A stretch of DNA of 35,152 bases, taken from Clostridia bacterium (GTDB lineage Bacteria > Bacillota_A > Clostridia > Christensenellales > CAG-138). The position numbers were made by a program, and so were the translations under genes. Location of the stretch: contig JAFPXU010000097.1 of assembly GCA_017394605.1 (NCBI GenBank), positions 1 through 35,152 of the forward strand, given 5' to 3'. The notes below the pieces were generated by a model that was given only the letters and a program-made list of their open reading frames with translations, was not told where the DNA came from and made no database searches. Of this stretch, positions 23,212 to 31,946 are shown piece by piece. Each line of letters opens with the position of its first letter. The stretch's first letter is position 1.

Positions 23212-24528
23212 ATGAGAGCAGTTGACGTGATTGAGAGAAAAGTCGAGGGGAAAGAGCTGTCCGGAGAGGAAATAGCATTTCTGGTCAACGGCTATGTTGA
23301 CGGCTCTGTTCCGGATTATCAGATGTCCGCGTTTATGATGGCGGTCGTGTTCAACGGAATGACCGGAAGGGAAGTCGCGGACCTGACCATGACGATGATG
23401 AATTCCGGGGATATCGTGGATCTGTCCGACGTGCCCGGGTTTAAGGTTGACAAGCATTCCACGGGCGGCGTCGGAGATACCACCACGCTCGTGATCGCGC
23501 CGTTGGTGGCTGCATGCGGGGGAACCGTTGCGAAAATGTCCGGGCGCGGTCTCGGTCATACAGGGGGAACGCTGGACAAGCTTGAATCCATTCCTGGTCT
23601 GAAGATCGAGCAGGACATGGATTCCTTCAAGGATATCGTGAGAAGGCTCGGCGTTGCGGTAATAGGGCAGTCGGGGAATCTCGTTCCCGCCGATAAGAAA
23701 ATGTACGCGCTGCGGGACGTGACCGGGACGGTGAGAAGCATTCCTCTTATCGCCGGAAGCATTATGAGCAAAAAACTCGCTGCCGGCACGGATGGGATCG
23801 TTCTCGACGTAAAGGTCGGTTCCGGCGCATTTATGCGGACTCTGGAGGAAGCGGAGGAGCTTTCCAGAACGATGGTGGAGATCGGCAAAATGCTTGACAG
23901 AAAAGTCGCAGCTGTCATAACGGATATGAATCAGCCCCTCGGGCTGTCCGTCGGAAACGCGTTGGAATTCCGCGAGGCGATTCAGGTTCTGTCCGGACAG
24001 GTTGCCCTTACCGATCCGCTTGTGGACGTGTGCCTGCTGCTTGGATCTCACATGCTCATCATGAGCGGGAAGGCGGAAAACGAAGAGGACGCGCGAGAGA
24101 AACTTATCGGCGCGATACGGGACGGTTCAGGCCTTGAAAAACTGCGCCGGATGGTAGAGGCGGAAGGAGGAGATCCTTTCTATATTAATTCTGAAAAAAT
24201 CGATCTTCTCTGCCGGGTGAAAAGGAAAGTCGCCGTATATTCGGAATACGAGGGGTATATCAGCGGGATGAACGCCGAAGGAATCGGGACCGCCGCCCAG
24301 ATGATCGGCGCCGGCAGGGAGAAGAAGGAAGATACGATCGATCACGCGGTTGGGCTGATCATGCACAAACGCCTCGGAGACGCCGTCAGCATGAGCGAAC
24401 CGATCTGCACGTTTTATGTCAACGACGAGACAAGGCTGGATGACGCGGTCGCGCTTTTGAAGAAGTCTGTCTCCATAAGCGGGGAACAGCCGGCCAGGAC
24501 GCCGATGGTATATGAAGTAATCTCCTGA
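23212..24528 (+). CDS. pdp: Pyrimidine-nucleoside (thymidine/uridine) phosphorylase
   Basis: Splits thymidine, deoxyuridine or uridine with phosphate into base and (deoxy)ribose-1-phosphate, for nucleoside salvage. The start ATG 23212 (MRAVDVIERK) matches the known N-terminus of Bacillus Pdp; ATG 23203 lies only two bases after AAGGAG, too close. In 438 residues the phosphate-binding signature KHSTGGVGDTTT (81-92) and the nucleoside phosphorylase signature SGRGLGHTGGTLDKLESIPG (110-129) are intact, followed by SGNLVPADKKMYALRDVTGT and the C-terminal domain (about 340-438). The length and motifs fit Pdp/DeoA; Pdp is favoured for Firmicutes. It lies between an unknown gene and polA. Confidence 0.93.
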   Translation: MRAVDVIERKVEGKELSGEEIAFLVNGYVDGSVPDYQMSAFMMAVVFNGMTGREVADLTMTMMNSGDIVDLSDVPGFKVDKHSTGGVGDTTTLVIAPLVAACGGTVAKMSGRGLGHTGGTLDKLESIPGLKIEQDMDSFKDIVRRLGVAVIGQSGNLVPADKKMYALRDVTGTVRSIPLIAGSIMSKKLAAGTDGIVLDVKVGSGAFMRTLEEAEELSRTMVEIGKMLDRKVAAVITDMNQPLGLSVGNALEFREAIQVLSGQVALTDPLVDVCLLLGSHMLIMSGKAENEEDAREKLIGAIRDGSGLEKLRRMVEAEGGDPFYINSEKIDLLCRVKRKVAVYSEYEGYISGMNAEGIGTAAQMIGAGREKKEDTIDHAVGLIMHKRLGDAVSMSEPICTFYVNDETRLDDAVALLKKSVSISGEQPARTPMVYEVIS

Positions 24529-24542
24529 TTTCGAGGTTTACG

Positions 24543-27119
24543 ATGAGTTTTATCAATTCTGACACGCTGATCGCGGTTGACGGAAACAGCCTGATGCACC
24601 GCGCCTTTTACGCGCTGCCCGACATGCGCGCGTCGGACGGGACGCCTACCGGAGCGATCCATGGCTTTTTCAGCATGCTCCTGCCACTGCTTGCGCAGCA
24701 TCCGGGATACGTGACGGTCGCGTTTGACATGCACGGTCCGACGTTCCGTCACGAAAAATACGAGGAGTACAAGGCGGGGCGGAGAGAGACTCCCACGGAG
24801 CTGCGTTCCCAGTTTCCCCTGATGCAGGATATCCTGCGCGAGATGGGAATCGCCGTCTGCGAGACCCCGCGGTATGAAGCGGACGATATCATCGGCACGC
24901 TTTCGAGGAAAGGAATGGAACAGGGGATCAGGACGCTGATCGTGACCGGAGACAGGGATTCTTTTCAGCTGGTCAACGATTCCGTGCATGTATTGTTTAC
25001 GAAAAAAGGGATCACGGAGACCGACGAGTATACGCCGGAACTGCTCATGGAGCGCTACGGACTTACTCCGGACAGGATGCGCGATTTGAAAGCGCTGATG
25101 GGCGACAGTTCCGACCATATTCCGGGAATCCCGGGTATCGGTGAGAAGACCGCTCTCACGCTTCTCTCAAAATACGGATCACTGGAAGGCGTGCTTCAGC
25201 ACAAGGACGAGATCGCCGGGAAGCTGGGCGAGAAAGTGAGAGACAATACGGAACTCGCGGAGCTCTCCTACTGGCTGGGAACGATCGATACGAAGGCACC
25301 GGTGGATATGAACCTCAGCGACTGCGCCTTCGATCCGTCGGCCATGTCAAACGGGCGCCAGACGCTTCTGAAGCTCGGAATGAGAGCGGTCGCTTCCAAA
25401 CTGCCGGATTCCGGCGGGGAAGAGCAGAAGAAAGAGCAGGTCTCGACGGAACTGACGGAAATCTCCTCGAAGGAGCAGCTGAATTCCGAGGCTGAAGCGG
25501 GGATGGAATCGCCCGTTCTCGCGCTTTCGTTCGGAAAGGAGATTTCTTTTTCATTCCGGCAGGACAGGACATTCGTCGTGCGTGGCGGTAATACGCTGTT
25601 CGATGAACCTCTTTCCGAAACCGACGTGCTGAAAGCGTTCCGGAGATTTCTGGAAGACGGAACGAAAAAGCTGATCGTTTTTGACTGCAAAAAACTCTTC
25701 CGCGATACGGCGTCATGCAGCATTAAACTGAACACCGCGATCCACGATGTCATGATCGCGGATTATCTGTTGAATTCCATCAAGCCCGCGATGTCGTTTG
25801 AGAATGTCGTGAACGATTTCTACGGGATCAGTTCCGATCTTGCGGGATATATGCTGCCCGTATATGTAACTCAGTCGGAACAGATGCGCCGGGAAAACCT
25901 CGGCTCCCTGTATGAAACGATCGAGTTTCCGCTTTCCCGCATTCTCGCGAAAATGGAGGAAGTCGGTTTCCGCGTAGACGACAAAACCCTCAGGGAACTG
26001 GACGAACAGTTCACCGCCAGGATCGATGAGCTGCACAAACGTATTTACGAGGAAGCAGGAGAGGAATTTAACATTCTTTCTCCGAAGCAGCTGGGCGTTA
26101 TTCTGTTTGAAAAGCTGAAGCTGCCATTCGCGAAAAAAACGAAGACCGGATATTCCACAGACGCGGAAACGCTGGACAGAATACGTTCCTACCATCCCGT
26201 TGTTCCGCTGATCCTGGAATACAGAAACGTAACCAAACTGAAGAGCACATACATCGACGGACTGCTGAATGCAAGAAATCCTTCTGACGGGCGTGTCAGA
26301 TCCCGGTTCAATCAGTGCCTGACGGCAACTGGAAGGATCTCAAGCTCCGAGCCGAACCTTCAGAACATTCCGGTCAGAACGGAGCTTGGAAGAGAGATCC
26401 GGAAAGCGTTTGTGGCAAGCGACGGATGCGTACTGGTCGACGCGGATTATTCGCAGATTGAGCTTAGGATCCTTGCGCACCTCAGCGGCGACGCAAGAAT
26501 GATCGACGCGTTCCGGCACGGCAACGATATTCACAGACAGACGGCGAGCGAAGTATTTGAGGTCCCGTTCGATCAGGTGACCGACGAAATGCGCCGCGCC
26601 GCGAAGGCCGTGAATTTCGGGATCGTATACGGAATCAGCGACTTCGGTCTGTCTAACAATCTCGAGATCCCCGTGAGCAGGGCGAGAGACTATATCCGGA
26701 TGTATTTTGAACGCTATCCTTCCGTCGACGCGTTTATGCGTGAATGCGTACGCACCGGCAGGGAAAACGGATATGCCGTAACGATGTTCGGCAGACGCAG
26801 GCTTCTGCCTGAACTGAAGAGCAACAATTATAATACACGCTCATTCGGCGAACGGGTGGCGATGAACATGCCGATCCAGGGCAGCGCGGCGGATATCATT
26901 AAGATCGCGATGATACGCGTTGACGAGAAACTTGCCGAGAGCGGACTGAAGTCAAAGCTGATCCTGCAGGTCCATGACGAGCTGATCGTGGACGCGCTCA
27001 GAGAAGAACAGGAGCAGGTTTGCTCGCTTGTCAAGGAAGCAATGGAAAACGCCGCCGTTCTTTCCGTTCCTCTGACGGTCGAAATGAAGACTGGAAACAG
27101 CTGGTATGAGACGAAATAA
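24543..27119 (+). CDS. polA: DNA polymerase I
   Basis: A repair and Okazaki-fragment polymerase. ATG 24543 follows GAGG by six bases. The 858 residues hold a 5'-3' exonuclease domain (1 to about 290) with VDGNSLMHRAFYAL, YEADDIIGTL, VTGDRDSFQLV and the helix-turn motif HIPGIPGIGEKTA. A degenerate 3'-5' exonuclease-like domain follows (about 310-470): the metal-binding DxE of motif I is absent (VLALSFGKEISF), as in Bacillus enzymes, so no proofreading is expected. The polymerase domain has motif A DYSQIELRI (Asp635), motif B RRAAKAVNFGIVYGISDFGL and motif C VHDELI (Asp812), all intact. It overlaps coaE by 14 bases. Confidence 0.96.
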   Translation: MSFINSDTLIAVDGNSLMHRAFYALPDMRASDGTPTGAIHGFFSMLLPLLAQHPGYVTVAFDMHGPTFRHEKYEEYKAGRRETPTELRSQFPLMQDILREMGIAVCETPRYEADDIIGTLSRKGMEQGIRTLIVTGDRDSFQLVNDSVHVLFTKKGITETDEYTPELLMERYGLTPDRMRDLKALMGDSSDHIPGIPGIGEKTALTLLSKYGSLEGVLQHKDEIAGKLGEKVRDNTELAELSYWLGTIDTKAPVDMNLSDCAFDPSAMSNGRQTLLKLGMRAVASKLPDSGGEEQKKEQVSTELTEISSKEQLNSEAEAGMESPVLALSFGKEISFSFRQDRTFVVRGGNTLFDEPLSETDVLKAFRRFLEDGTKKLIVFDCKKLFRDTASCSIKLNTAIHDVMIADYLLNSIKPAMSFENVVNDFYGISSDLAGYMLPVYVTQSEQMRRENLGSLYETIEFPLSRILAKMEEVGFRVDDKTLRELDEQFTARIDELHKRIYEEAGEEFNILSPKQLGVILFEKLKLPFAKKTKTGYSTDAETLDRIRSYHPVVPLILEYRNVTKLKSTYIDGLLNARNPSDGRVRSRFNQCLTATGRISSSEPNLQNIPVRTELGREIRKAFVASDGCVLVDADYSQIELRILAHLSGDARMIDAFRHGNDIHRQTASEVFEVPFDQVTDEMRRAAKAVNFGIVYGISDFGLSNNLEIPVSRARDYIRMYFERYPSVDAFMRECVRTGRENGYAVTMFGRRRLLPELKSNNYNTRSFGERVAMNMPIQGSAADIIKIAMIRVDEKLAESGLKSKLILQVHDELIVDALREEQEQVCSLVKEAMENAAVLSVPLTVEMKTGNSWYETK

Positions 27120-27729
27120 GAATAAAAACAGCTTTGGCTTAACCGGGGGAATCGGCGCGGGGAAGACGACTGTTGCGGACAGATTCAGACTTCTCGGAGC
27201 CGTCGTCCTCGATGCGGATGAGATTTCGCGTCATGCGCTTGATCCCGGAACCGCATGCTATGAGGAGGCAGTGCGTCACTTCGGAAGCATCATTCTCGAG
27301 GAAGACGGGAGGATCAACCGTTCGAGAGTCGCCGGGATCATCTTCAACGATGAAAAGGAACGGCAGATACTGAACGGCATTATTCATCCCTACGTGCTGG
27401 ATATGATGTTCCGGTCCCGCGATGAAGCGGTCGCGGACGATCCCGGAGCCGTGGTCGTGTTTGACATCCCGCTCCTGATCGAATGCGGCGCCTACAGGAA
27501 AATGAATAAAAACATCGTGGTCGTATCGGACGATGCGATCAGGATCAGACGGGTCATGGAGAGAAGCAATCTCTCCAAACAGCAGGTCCTTGCCAGAATG
27601 GAGAATCAGATTCCGCAGGAAAAACAGAAAAAGCATGCCGATTTCCTGATCGAGAACAATCTGGGGCTGGAGGAACTGTATGCCCGGACGGATTCCGTAT
27701 ACGAACAACTCAAGGAGCTGGTCCGTTGA
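27106..27729 (+). CDS. coaE: Dephospho-CoA kinase
   Basis: The last step of coenzyme A synthesis: phosphorylates the 3'-hydroxyl of dephospho-CoA using ATP. The 207 residues are the standard length. Visible motifs are the P-loop GGIGAGKTT (14-22), DADEISRHAL for CoA binding, HPYVLDMM, FDIPLLIECG and the lid region RRVMERSNLSKQQ, followed by RMENQIPQEKQKKHADFLIENN. The start ATG lies within the polA end (14-base overlap), a common polA-coaE arrangement in Firmicutes. The stop overlaps the TTG start of the next gene. Confidence 0.95.
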   Translation: MRRNKNKNSFGLTGGIGAGKTTVADRFRLLGAVVLDADEISRHALDPGTACYEEAVRHFGSIILEEDGRINRSRVAGIIFNDEKERQILNGIIHPYVLDMMFRSRDEAVADDPGAVVVFDIPLLIECGAYRKMNKNIVVVSDDAIRIRRVMERSNLSKQQVLARMENQIPQEKQKKHADFLIENNLGLEELYARTDSVYEQLKELVR

Positions 27730-28328
27730 AAAAAGCCAATATCATTCTTGCCATAGCGGTTGCGGTTGTGATTGCTGCTTTTTTAGCGGTTTTTATCTCC
27801 GACCGGATAGCGCTGAAACGAGCGTATGAAAAATATCCTACGGCATATCTGAGCGAGATCAGGACGGCTTCTGAAGAATTCGAACTCGACCCGTATTATG
27901 TACTGTCGATTATCCGCTGCGAGAGCAGTTTTGATTATGAAGCTGTGAGCAAAAAGGGAGCAGTCGGGCTTATGCAGATCATGCCGGATACCGGGGAATG
28001 GATTGCCCACAAGCTCGGGATGGACGGCGTGTATACACAGGAAATGCTTTACGATCCCGCTACGAACATCCGGATCGGATGCTGGTATCTCCGTTTTATC
28101 AGGGGCAGGGTGGGAGACGACCTGAAGACGGACGCCGCCGCCTATAACGCAGGGCACGGAACGGTGCAGTCCTGGCTGGCGGAACCCCAGTACTCCGAAG
28201 ACGGATACAGCCTTGTCAGCATTCCTTATCCGGAAACGGAACGATATGTGAAACGCGTTTCCGAAGCATACGAGCAGTATCAGAAACTATATCCGGATTG
28301 CTTTGCCGCGGAACCGGTTGAAGACTGA
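27726..28328 (+). CDS. Membrane-anchored lytic transglycosylase (SLT domain)
   Basis: Cleaves peptidoglycan glycan strands, forming 1,6-anhydro ends. TTG 27726 has AAGGAG eight bases before it and overlaps the coaE TGA. Of 200 residues: an N-terminal membrane anchor (about 5-25) and an SLT domain with the catalytic Glu66 in RCESSFD, then GAVGLMQIMPDTG (79-91), NIRIGCWYLRF and AAYNAGHGTVQSWL. These are the family 1 signatures in order. It probably acts outside the membrane on nascent wall. A lipobox is not seen. Confidence 0.92.
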   Translation: MKKANIILAIAVAVVIAAFLAVFISDRIALKRAYEKYPTAYLSEIRTASEEFELDPYYVLSIIRCESSFDYEAVSKKGAVGLMQIMPDTGEWIAHKLGMDGVYTQEMLYDPATNIRIGCWYLRFIRGRVGDDLKTDAAAYNAGHGTVQSWLAEPQYSEDGYSLVSIPYPETERYVKRVSEAYEQYQKLYPDCFAAEPVED

Positions 28329-28347
28329 TTCCCCGCGGTGTTATACT
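28318..28347 (+). promoter_or_regulatory. Possible promoter before lspA
   Basis: TTGAAG (28318-28323), an 18-bp spacer and TATACT (28342-28347). The spacer is slightly long, and the gene may also be read from upstream because no terminator precedes it. Confidence 0.35.
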
Positions 28348-28373
28348 GATTCAAATTTCAGGAGGTCAGATTA

Positions 28374-28880
28374 TTGCTGGAAATCATCCTGTTTGTTCTG
28401 ATCGTGGCAGCCGATCAGATCACAAAATATCTTACAGAACTGTATATTCCGTATCAGTCATCCGTTCCGCTCTGGAGAAACGTGCTCGAACTGGCAAACG
28501 TTCATAACACCGGAGCTGCGTGGGGCATGTTCGCGGGCGGAAGATGGATCTTTATCGCCCTGACGCTGGTCGTCTGCGGCTTCATCGCGTACTATCTCCG
28601 GAAAGAAAGAAAACGCATGAGCAAACTCGCAAGGTATTCGCTTGTTCTGATCATGGCGGGTGCTGTAGGAAATCTGATCGACAGAGCCTTTCTCGGATAC
28701 GTGCGCGACATGATCAGCGTTGTCCTGATCAATTTCCCCGTTTTCAACGTGGCGGACAGCAGTGTTACGATCGGCGCCGCGCTTCTGATCATAGACACGA
28801 TCAAGAACAGCGAAAACTCTTTTTTCCATCTGCTCGGACTGAACGATAAGAAGAATAGTGGGAAACCCGATGAAGAGTGA
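28374..28880 (+). CDS. lspA: Lipoprotein signal peptidase (signal peptidase II)
   Basis: An integral membrane aspartyl protease that cleaves signal peptides of prolipoproteins after lipid attachment. TTG 28374 follows AGGAGG (28360-28365) by eight bases. The 168 residues have four hydrophobic segments and the five conserved blocks: ADQITKYL (Asp14), NTGAAWGMF, GAVGNLIDRAFLGYVRDMI (catalytic Asp103) and FNVADSSV (catalytic Asp128). The hydrophilic C-terminal tail is short. The adjacent lipoprotein gene at 29805 is a possible substrate. It overlaps the following pseudouridine synthase gene, as is usual for lspA-rlu pairs. Confidence 0.96.
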   Translation: MLEIILFVLIVAADQITKYLTELYIPYQSSVPLWRNVLELANVHNTGAAWGMFAGGRWIFIALTLVVCGFIAYYLRKERKRMSKLARYSLVLIMAGAVGNLIDRAFLGYVRDMISVVLINFPVFNVADSSVTIGAALLIIDTIKNSENSFFHLLGLNDKKNSGKPDEE

Positions 28881-29799
28881 GATTATCGCCGACGATTCCG
28901 AAGAGCGCATCGACCTGTTTCTCGCGGATTGTTCCGGAATGTCCCGGAACCGGATTCAGTCGCTCATCAAGGACGGACATATAACCGTCGGGAAGAACCG
29001 GGTCAAACCGAATTACAGAATCCGGGAGGGAGAGGTTATCGAGATCGACAATCCTGAACCGGAAGAATACTCGGTTGAGCCGGAGGATATTCCGATCGAA
29101 ATCATTTATCAGGATAACGGGCTTTGCGTAGTGAATAAACCGCAGGGCATGGTCGTGCATCCCGCTCCGGGAAACGAGTCTGGAACGCTCGTAAACGCGC
29201 TTCTCTATCACATACATGATTTGTCTTCCATCGGGGGAATCAAGCGCCCCGGCATTGTACACCGGATCGACAAGATGACATCCGGACTGCTTGTGATCGC
29301 AAAAAACGATCATGTCCATCAGGCGCTTTCGACCCAGTTTGCCGATCACAGCGCCGGAAGAGAGTATATCGCTCTCGTTAACGGCAATTTCAAGGAGGAC
29401 TCCGGGACAATCGATCTTCCGATAGGCAGGCATCCGGTAGACCGGAAAAAGATGGCGGTCACAAAAGACGGGAAAAACGCGGTAACGCACTGGTCCGTTC
29501 TCGAACGCTTCGGCACGCATACGCTGCTGCGTATTGTGCTGGAAACCGGGCGCACGCATCAGATCCGTGTTCACATGGCGTATCTGAAACATCCGGTCGC
29601 AGGCGATTCCGTTTACAGCTCCGGAGAGAACAAACTGGGGCTGCGCGGTCAGGCTTTGCACGGCTACGCGCTTCATTTCTGGAATCCGACGCTGGATCAG
29701 GACATGCGATTCGAGGTTCCGATGCCCGAATACATGATGAACGCTCTGAAGTGTCTGGGGTTCAGAGGCGACAGCAGTTCGTTTATCCGGAAAGGCTGA
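28870..29799 (+). CDS. RluD-family RNA pseudouridine synthase
   Basis: Isomerises uridine to pseudouridine, most likely in 23S rRNA. ATG 28870 (MKSEIIADDS) is preferred; GTG 28858 is also possible. Of 309 residues: an N-terminal S4 RNA-binding domain (about 12-60; MSRNRIQSLIKDGHITV), then the catalytic domain with NKPQGMVVHPAPGN, the catalytic Asp134 in HRIDKMTSGLLV, REYIALVNG, ETGRTHQIRVHMAYLKHPV and GQALHGYALHFWNP. These fit the RluC/RluD family; which uridines are modified is not certain. It lies directly after lspA, as in many Firmicutes. Confidence 0.93.
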   Translation: MKSEIIADDSEERIDLFLADCSGMSRNRIQSLIKDGHITVGKNRVKPNYRIREGEVIEIDNPEPEEYSVEPEDIPIEIIYQDNGLCVVNKPQGMVVHPAPGNESGTLVNALLYHIHDLSSIGGIKRPGIVHRIDKMTSGLLVIAKNDHVHQALSTQFADHSAGREYIALVNGNFKEDSGTIDLPIGRHPVDRKKMAVTKDGKNAVTHWSVLERFGTHTLLRIVLETGRTHQIRVHMAYLKHPVAGDSVYSSGENKLGLRGQALHGYALHFWNPTLDQDMRFEVPMPEYMMNALKCLGFRGDSSSFIRKG

Positions 29800-29804
29800 C
29801 CGGC

Positions 29805-31649
29805 ATGCGAAAGGTTCTGCTTGTTTTTCCAGTCATATGCCTGTTTCTGACGCTTGGATGCAGCGCCGGAAGCACTGATGTACCTTCCGCGACCGCGCTG
29901 CCGGAATCGTCTCCTTTTGAGATGATCCTTGCGACCGGCCGTCCTGCCACGCCGGAGCCGCCGGCTCCGACACCCGAACCGACCGCGCCTCCGGAAGAGG
30001 TTCTCAGACAGATCGAGGAACTCGATAGGATTGACCGTGATACGGCTGTCCTTTATATCAATGCCGACAGATTTCTCATGCATCAGTTTTTTCTCGACCC
30101 GGAAACGAACGGCGCCAGTCTGACCGGGCCGTTCCTGATGGAGGACTCGTTTCAGGAGTACTTTTCTGAAACGGCCGGAACTCTCCTGACAGAACTTCAT
30201 CAGCTGGACAGGGAAGTGCTGGGAGGATCCGGGACGACAGTCTATGACTCGCTTGATCGTTTTCTTTCTTCGTCCGCCACCGCTTTTGAAAACCCGTATA
30301 TCCTCGATCCGCTGTCTGACGGAGGCTTCCTGCTTTCCGTTCCCGAGAGACTGTCGCTTTACCGGATCGAAAACGAAGAGGACGTGCTTTTCCTTTCGGA
30401 AACGATCCAGGCGATTCCGTCGTGGGTAAATGAAGCGGTCTCAATGGAAAACGGAAGAATTTCGGAAGGTCTTTCCAGAAGCGAAAAGAGACTGAACGCA
30501 TTGCTTGCGTGGTGCGACGGCATTCTGGATGAGAAGGGCGGCGCGGTCTCAAAAGCCGTAAAGGAGAATATCAATAAAGCGGACGGTCTGAGCCGGAAGT
30601 TGAAGAAAAGTTATGCCGATCAGATTTCTTCCCTGCTGAAAGAAAACCTGATACCGGCGGCAAAAACACTGAAGGAAAATGTTCTGATCTGGAAAAATGC
30701 CCCTTCTGTCGCTTCACAGGAAGTTTCAGAGGAGAGCAGAGAAAACTTCAAAGCGCTTCTGCAGTGGATTACGCAGTCTGAATCTTCTCCGGAATCCATA
30801 CTGGAACTGCTCGAATCATCCGCGGAAGATCTGACTTATACGCTTGTTTATGATGAACCGAAGAAGGAAGACGCATTTAAGGGAAGCAGAATATCGAACA
30901 GCATCAGCACCTTAAAACGGCTTACCAGGGAAATGGTGGATGGTGTCAGGGACAGCAGGGTGAAACTGGTGAAAGTATCGGACAAACAGTCCGGCGCCCT
31001 GGATCACACGTATATTCTTGCCCGTCCGATACTGGACGGGAACGGAGAAGGGCAGCAGCTTCTTTATTATTCGGAGGAGAGCAGAAAAGAAGGACTTTTC
31101 CCTGAAATCGCAAAGGTCTATTATCCCGGAGAGGCTCTGATCGACACTGTCAGCTTTACGTCGGATACGGTCGGACTGTTCCAGAAGACTTACAGCTATC
31201 CCTGCTACAGAAAGGGCTGGGGATGTTATGCGGCGGAACAGGCAATCATCAGGCAGAGCGCTTATGACGCGGAAGAATCCCTGTACGGCTACTCGCGTGA
31301 TCTCCTGTTCGGAGAGATCCTTCCCGCGATAGCGGATGTGCAGATCCATTATTTCGGATATGACAGGAAACAGCTGAAGGAGTATCTGAATCAGGCAGGA
31401 TCCCTGGAGTTTTCCGAAGATTTCGTCGATTCGCTGTTCGAGGAGGCGGCCGACTGTCCGGGGAAACACATTCCCGCCGCGTACGGGTATTCATTTTTCT
31501 GTGACCTGATGAAACGGATGAGTTCAACTCTCGGGGAAAGGTATCTGGATTCCGCTGTTCACGCAAAACTGCTCGGCATTGGCCCGTGCGGGCTCGATAC
31601 CGTCCGTGAGTTGATGGATGAATGGGCGGACGGCCAGATCTCCGGATAG
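29805..31649 (+). CDS. DUF885-like lipoprotein with degenerate metal site
   Basis: An exported lipoprotein of uncertain function. ATG 29805 begins a lipoprotein signal peptide with lipobox LTLGC (Cys19); the longer upstream frame would hide it inside the previous gene. A Pro/Thr/Glu linker follows (about 40-70), then a helical body of 614 residues in total. The C-terminal third resembles DUF885, as seen in GKHIPAAYGYSFF and LGERYLDSAVHAKLLGIGP. At 447-460, where the DUF885 family has HExxPGH, I read DTVSFTSDTVGLFQ, so His, Glu and His are replaced by Phe451, Thr452 and Gly457. A GWGCYAAEQ segment follows in the expected place. It looks like a catalytically dead relative. The family call is my recollection and not an alignment. 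Confidence 0.65.
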   Translation: MRKVLLVFPVICLFLTLGCSAGSTDVPSATALPESSPFEMILATGRPATPEPPAPTPEPTAPPEEVLRQIEELDRIDRDTAVLYINADRFLMHQFFLDPETNGASLTGPFLMEDSFQEYFSETAGTLLTELHQLDREVLGGSGTTVYDSLDRFLSSSATAFENPYILDPLSDGGFLLSVPERLSLYRIENEEDVLFLSETIQAIPSWVNEAVSMENGRISEGLSRSEKRLNALLAWCDGILDEKGGAVSKAVKENINKADGLSRKLKKSYADQISSLLKENLIPAAKTLKENVLIWKNAPSVASQEVSEESRENFKALLQWITQSESSPESILELLESSAEDLTYTLVYDEPKKEDAFKGSRISNSISTLKRLTREMVDGVRDSRVKLVKVSDKQSGALDHTYILARPILDGNGEGQQLLYYSEESRKEGLFPEIAKVYYPGEALIDTVSFTSDTVGLFQKTYSYPCYRKGWGCYAAEQAIIRQSAYDAEESLYGYSRDLLFGEILPAIADVQIHYFGYDRKQLKEYLNQAGSLEFSEDFVDSLFEEAADCPGKHIPAAYGYSFFCDLMKRMSSTLGERYLDSAVHAKLLGIGPCGLDTVRELMDEWADGQISG

Positions 31650-31678
31650 TTGACAAGACTCCCCGAATTGGCTATAAA
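31650..31678 (+). promoter_or_regulatory. Sigma-A promoter of valS
   Basis: A perfect TTGACA (31650-31655), a 17-bp spacer and TATAAA (31673-31678) begin at the base after the previous stop codon. Transcription should start near 31685, at the head of the T-box leader. Confidence 0.8.
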
Positions 31679-31692
31679 TAGTAGTAACTTCA

Positions 31693-31924
31693 TATCGGTA
31701 ATGAGAAAGAGGAGTACGCATTTTCGGCTGTACAGAGAGCGCACCGGCTGGTGGAAGGTGTGATGGCTGCATGCGGAAGGTCGCTTTTGAACCCGGAACA
31801 TGAAACAGTAGTGTTCCGCGTCTGTCCGCGTTAAGGATATTTGAGGTGAAACAGGCTGATGCCTGTTTAACAAAGGTGGTACCGCGAAGCTTACTTTCGT
31901 CCTTTGACAGAGTAAGCTTTTTAT
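31693..31924 (+). promoter_or_regulatory. T-box riboswitch controlling valS
   Basis: A leader RNA that senses uncharged tRNA-Val. AGAGAG (31735-31740) and GGTGGAAGGTG mark stem I. The specifier codon is read as GUC (31780-31782), followed by the usual purine and CTTTTGAAC. Stem III is AACAGGC/GCCTGTT (about 31849-31868). The T-box core AAAGGTGGTACCGCG spans 31872-31886. A terminator with arms AAGCTTAC (31887-31894) and GTAAGCTT (31912-31919) plus T-run ends near 31924. The Val specifier agrees with the downstream gene. Confidence 0.93.
31887..31924 (+). terminator. Regulated terminator of the valS T-box
   Basis: Eight-base arms AAGCTTAC and GTAAGCTT followed by TTTTT. Its 5' side overlaps the end of the T-box core, so binding of uncharged tRNA-Val is expected to favour the antiterminator instead. 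Confidence 0.85.
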
Positions 31925-31946
31925 TATTTCAGAAGGTGGTTGAGTT

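Noticed and set aside
24990..26000. Proofreading exonuclease activity in PolA
   Set aside because: The DxE motif of exonuclease motif I is missing, as is common in Firmicutes, so it is neither functional nor novel.
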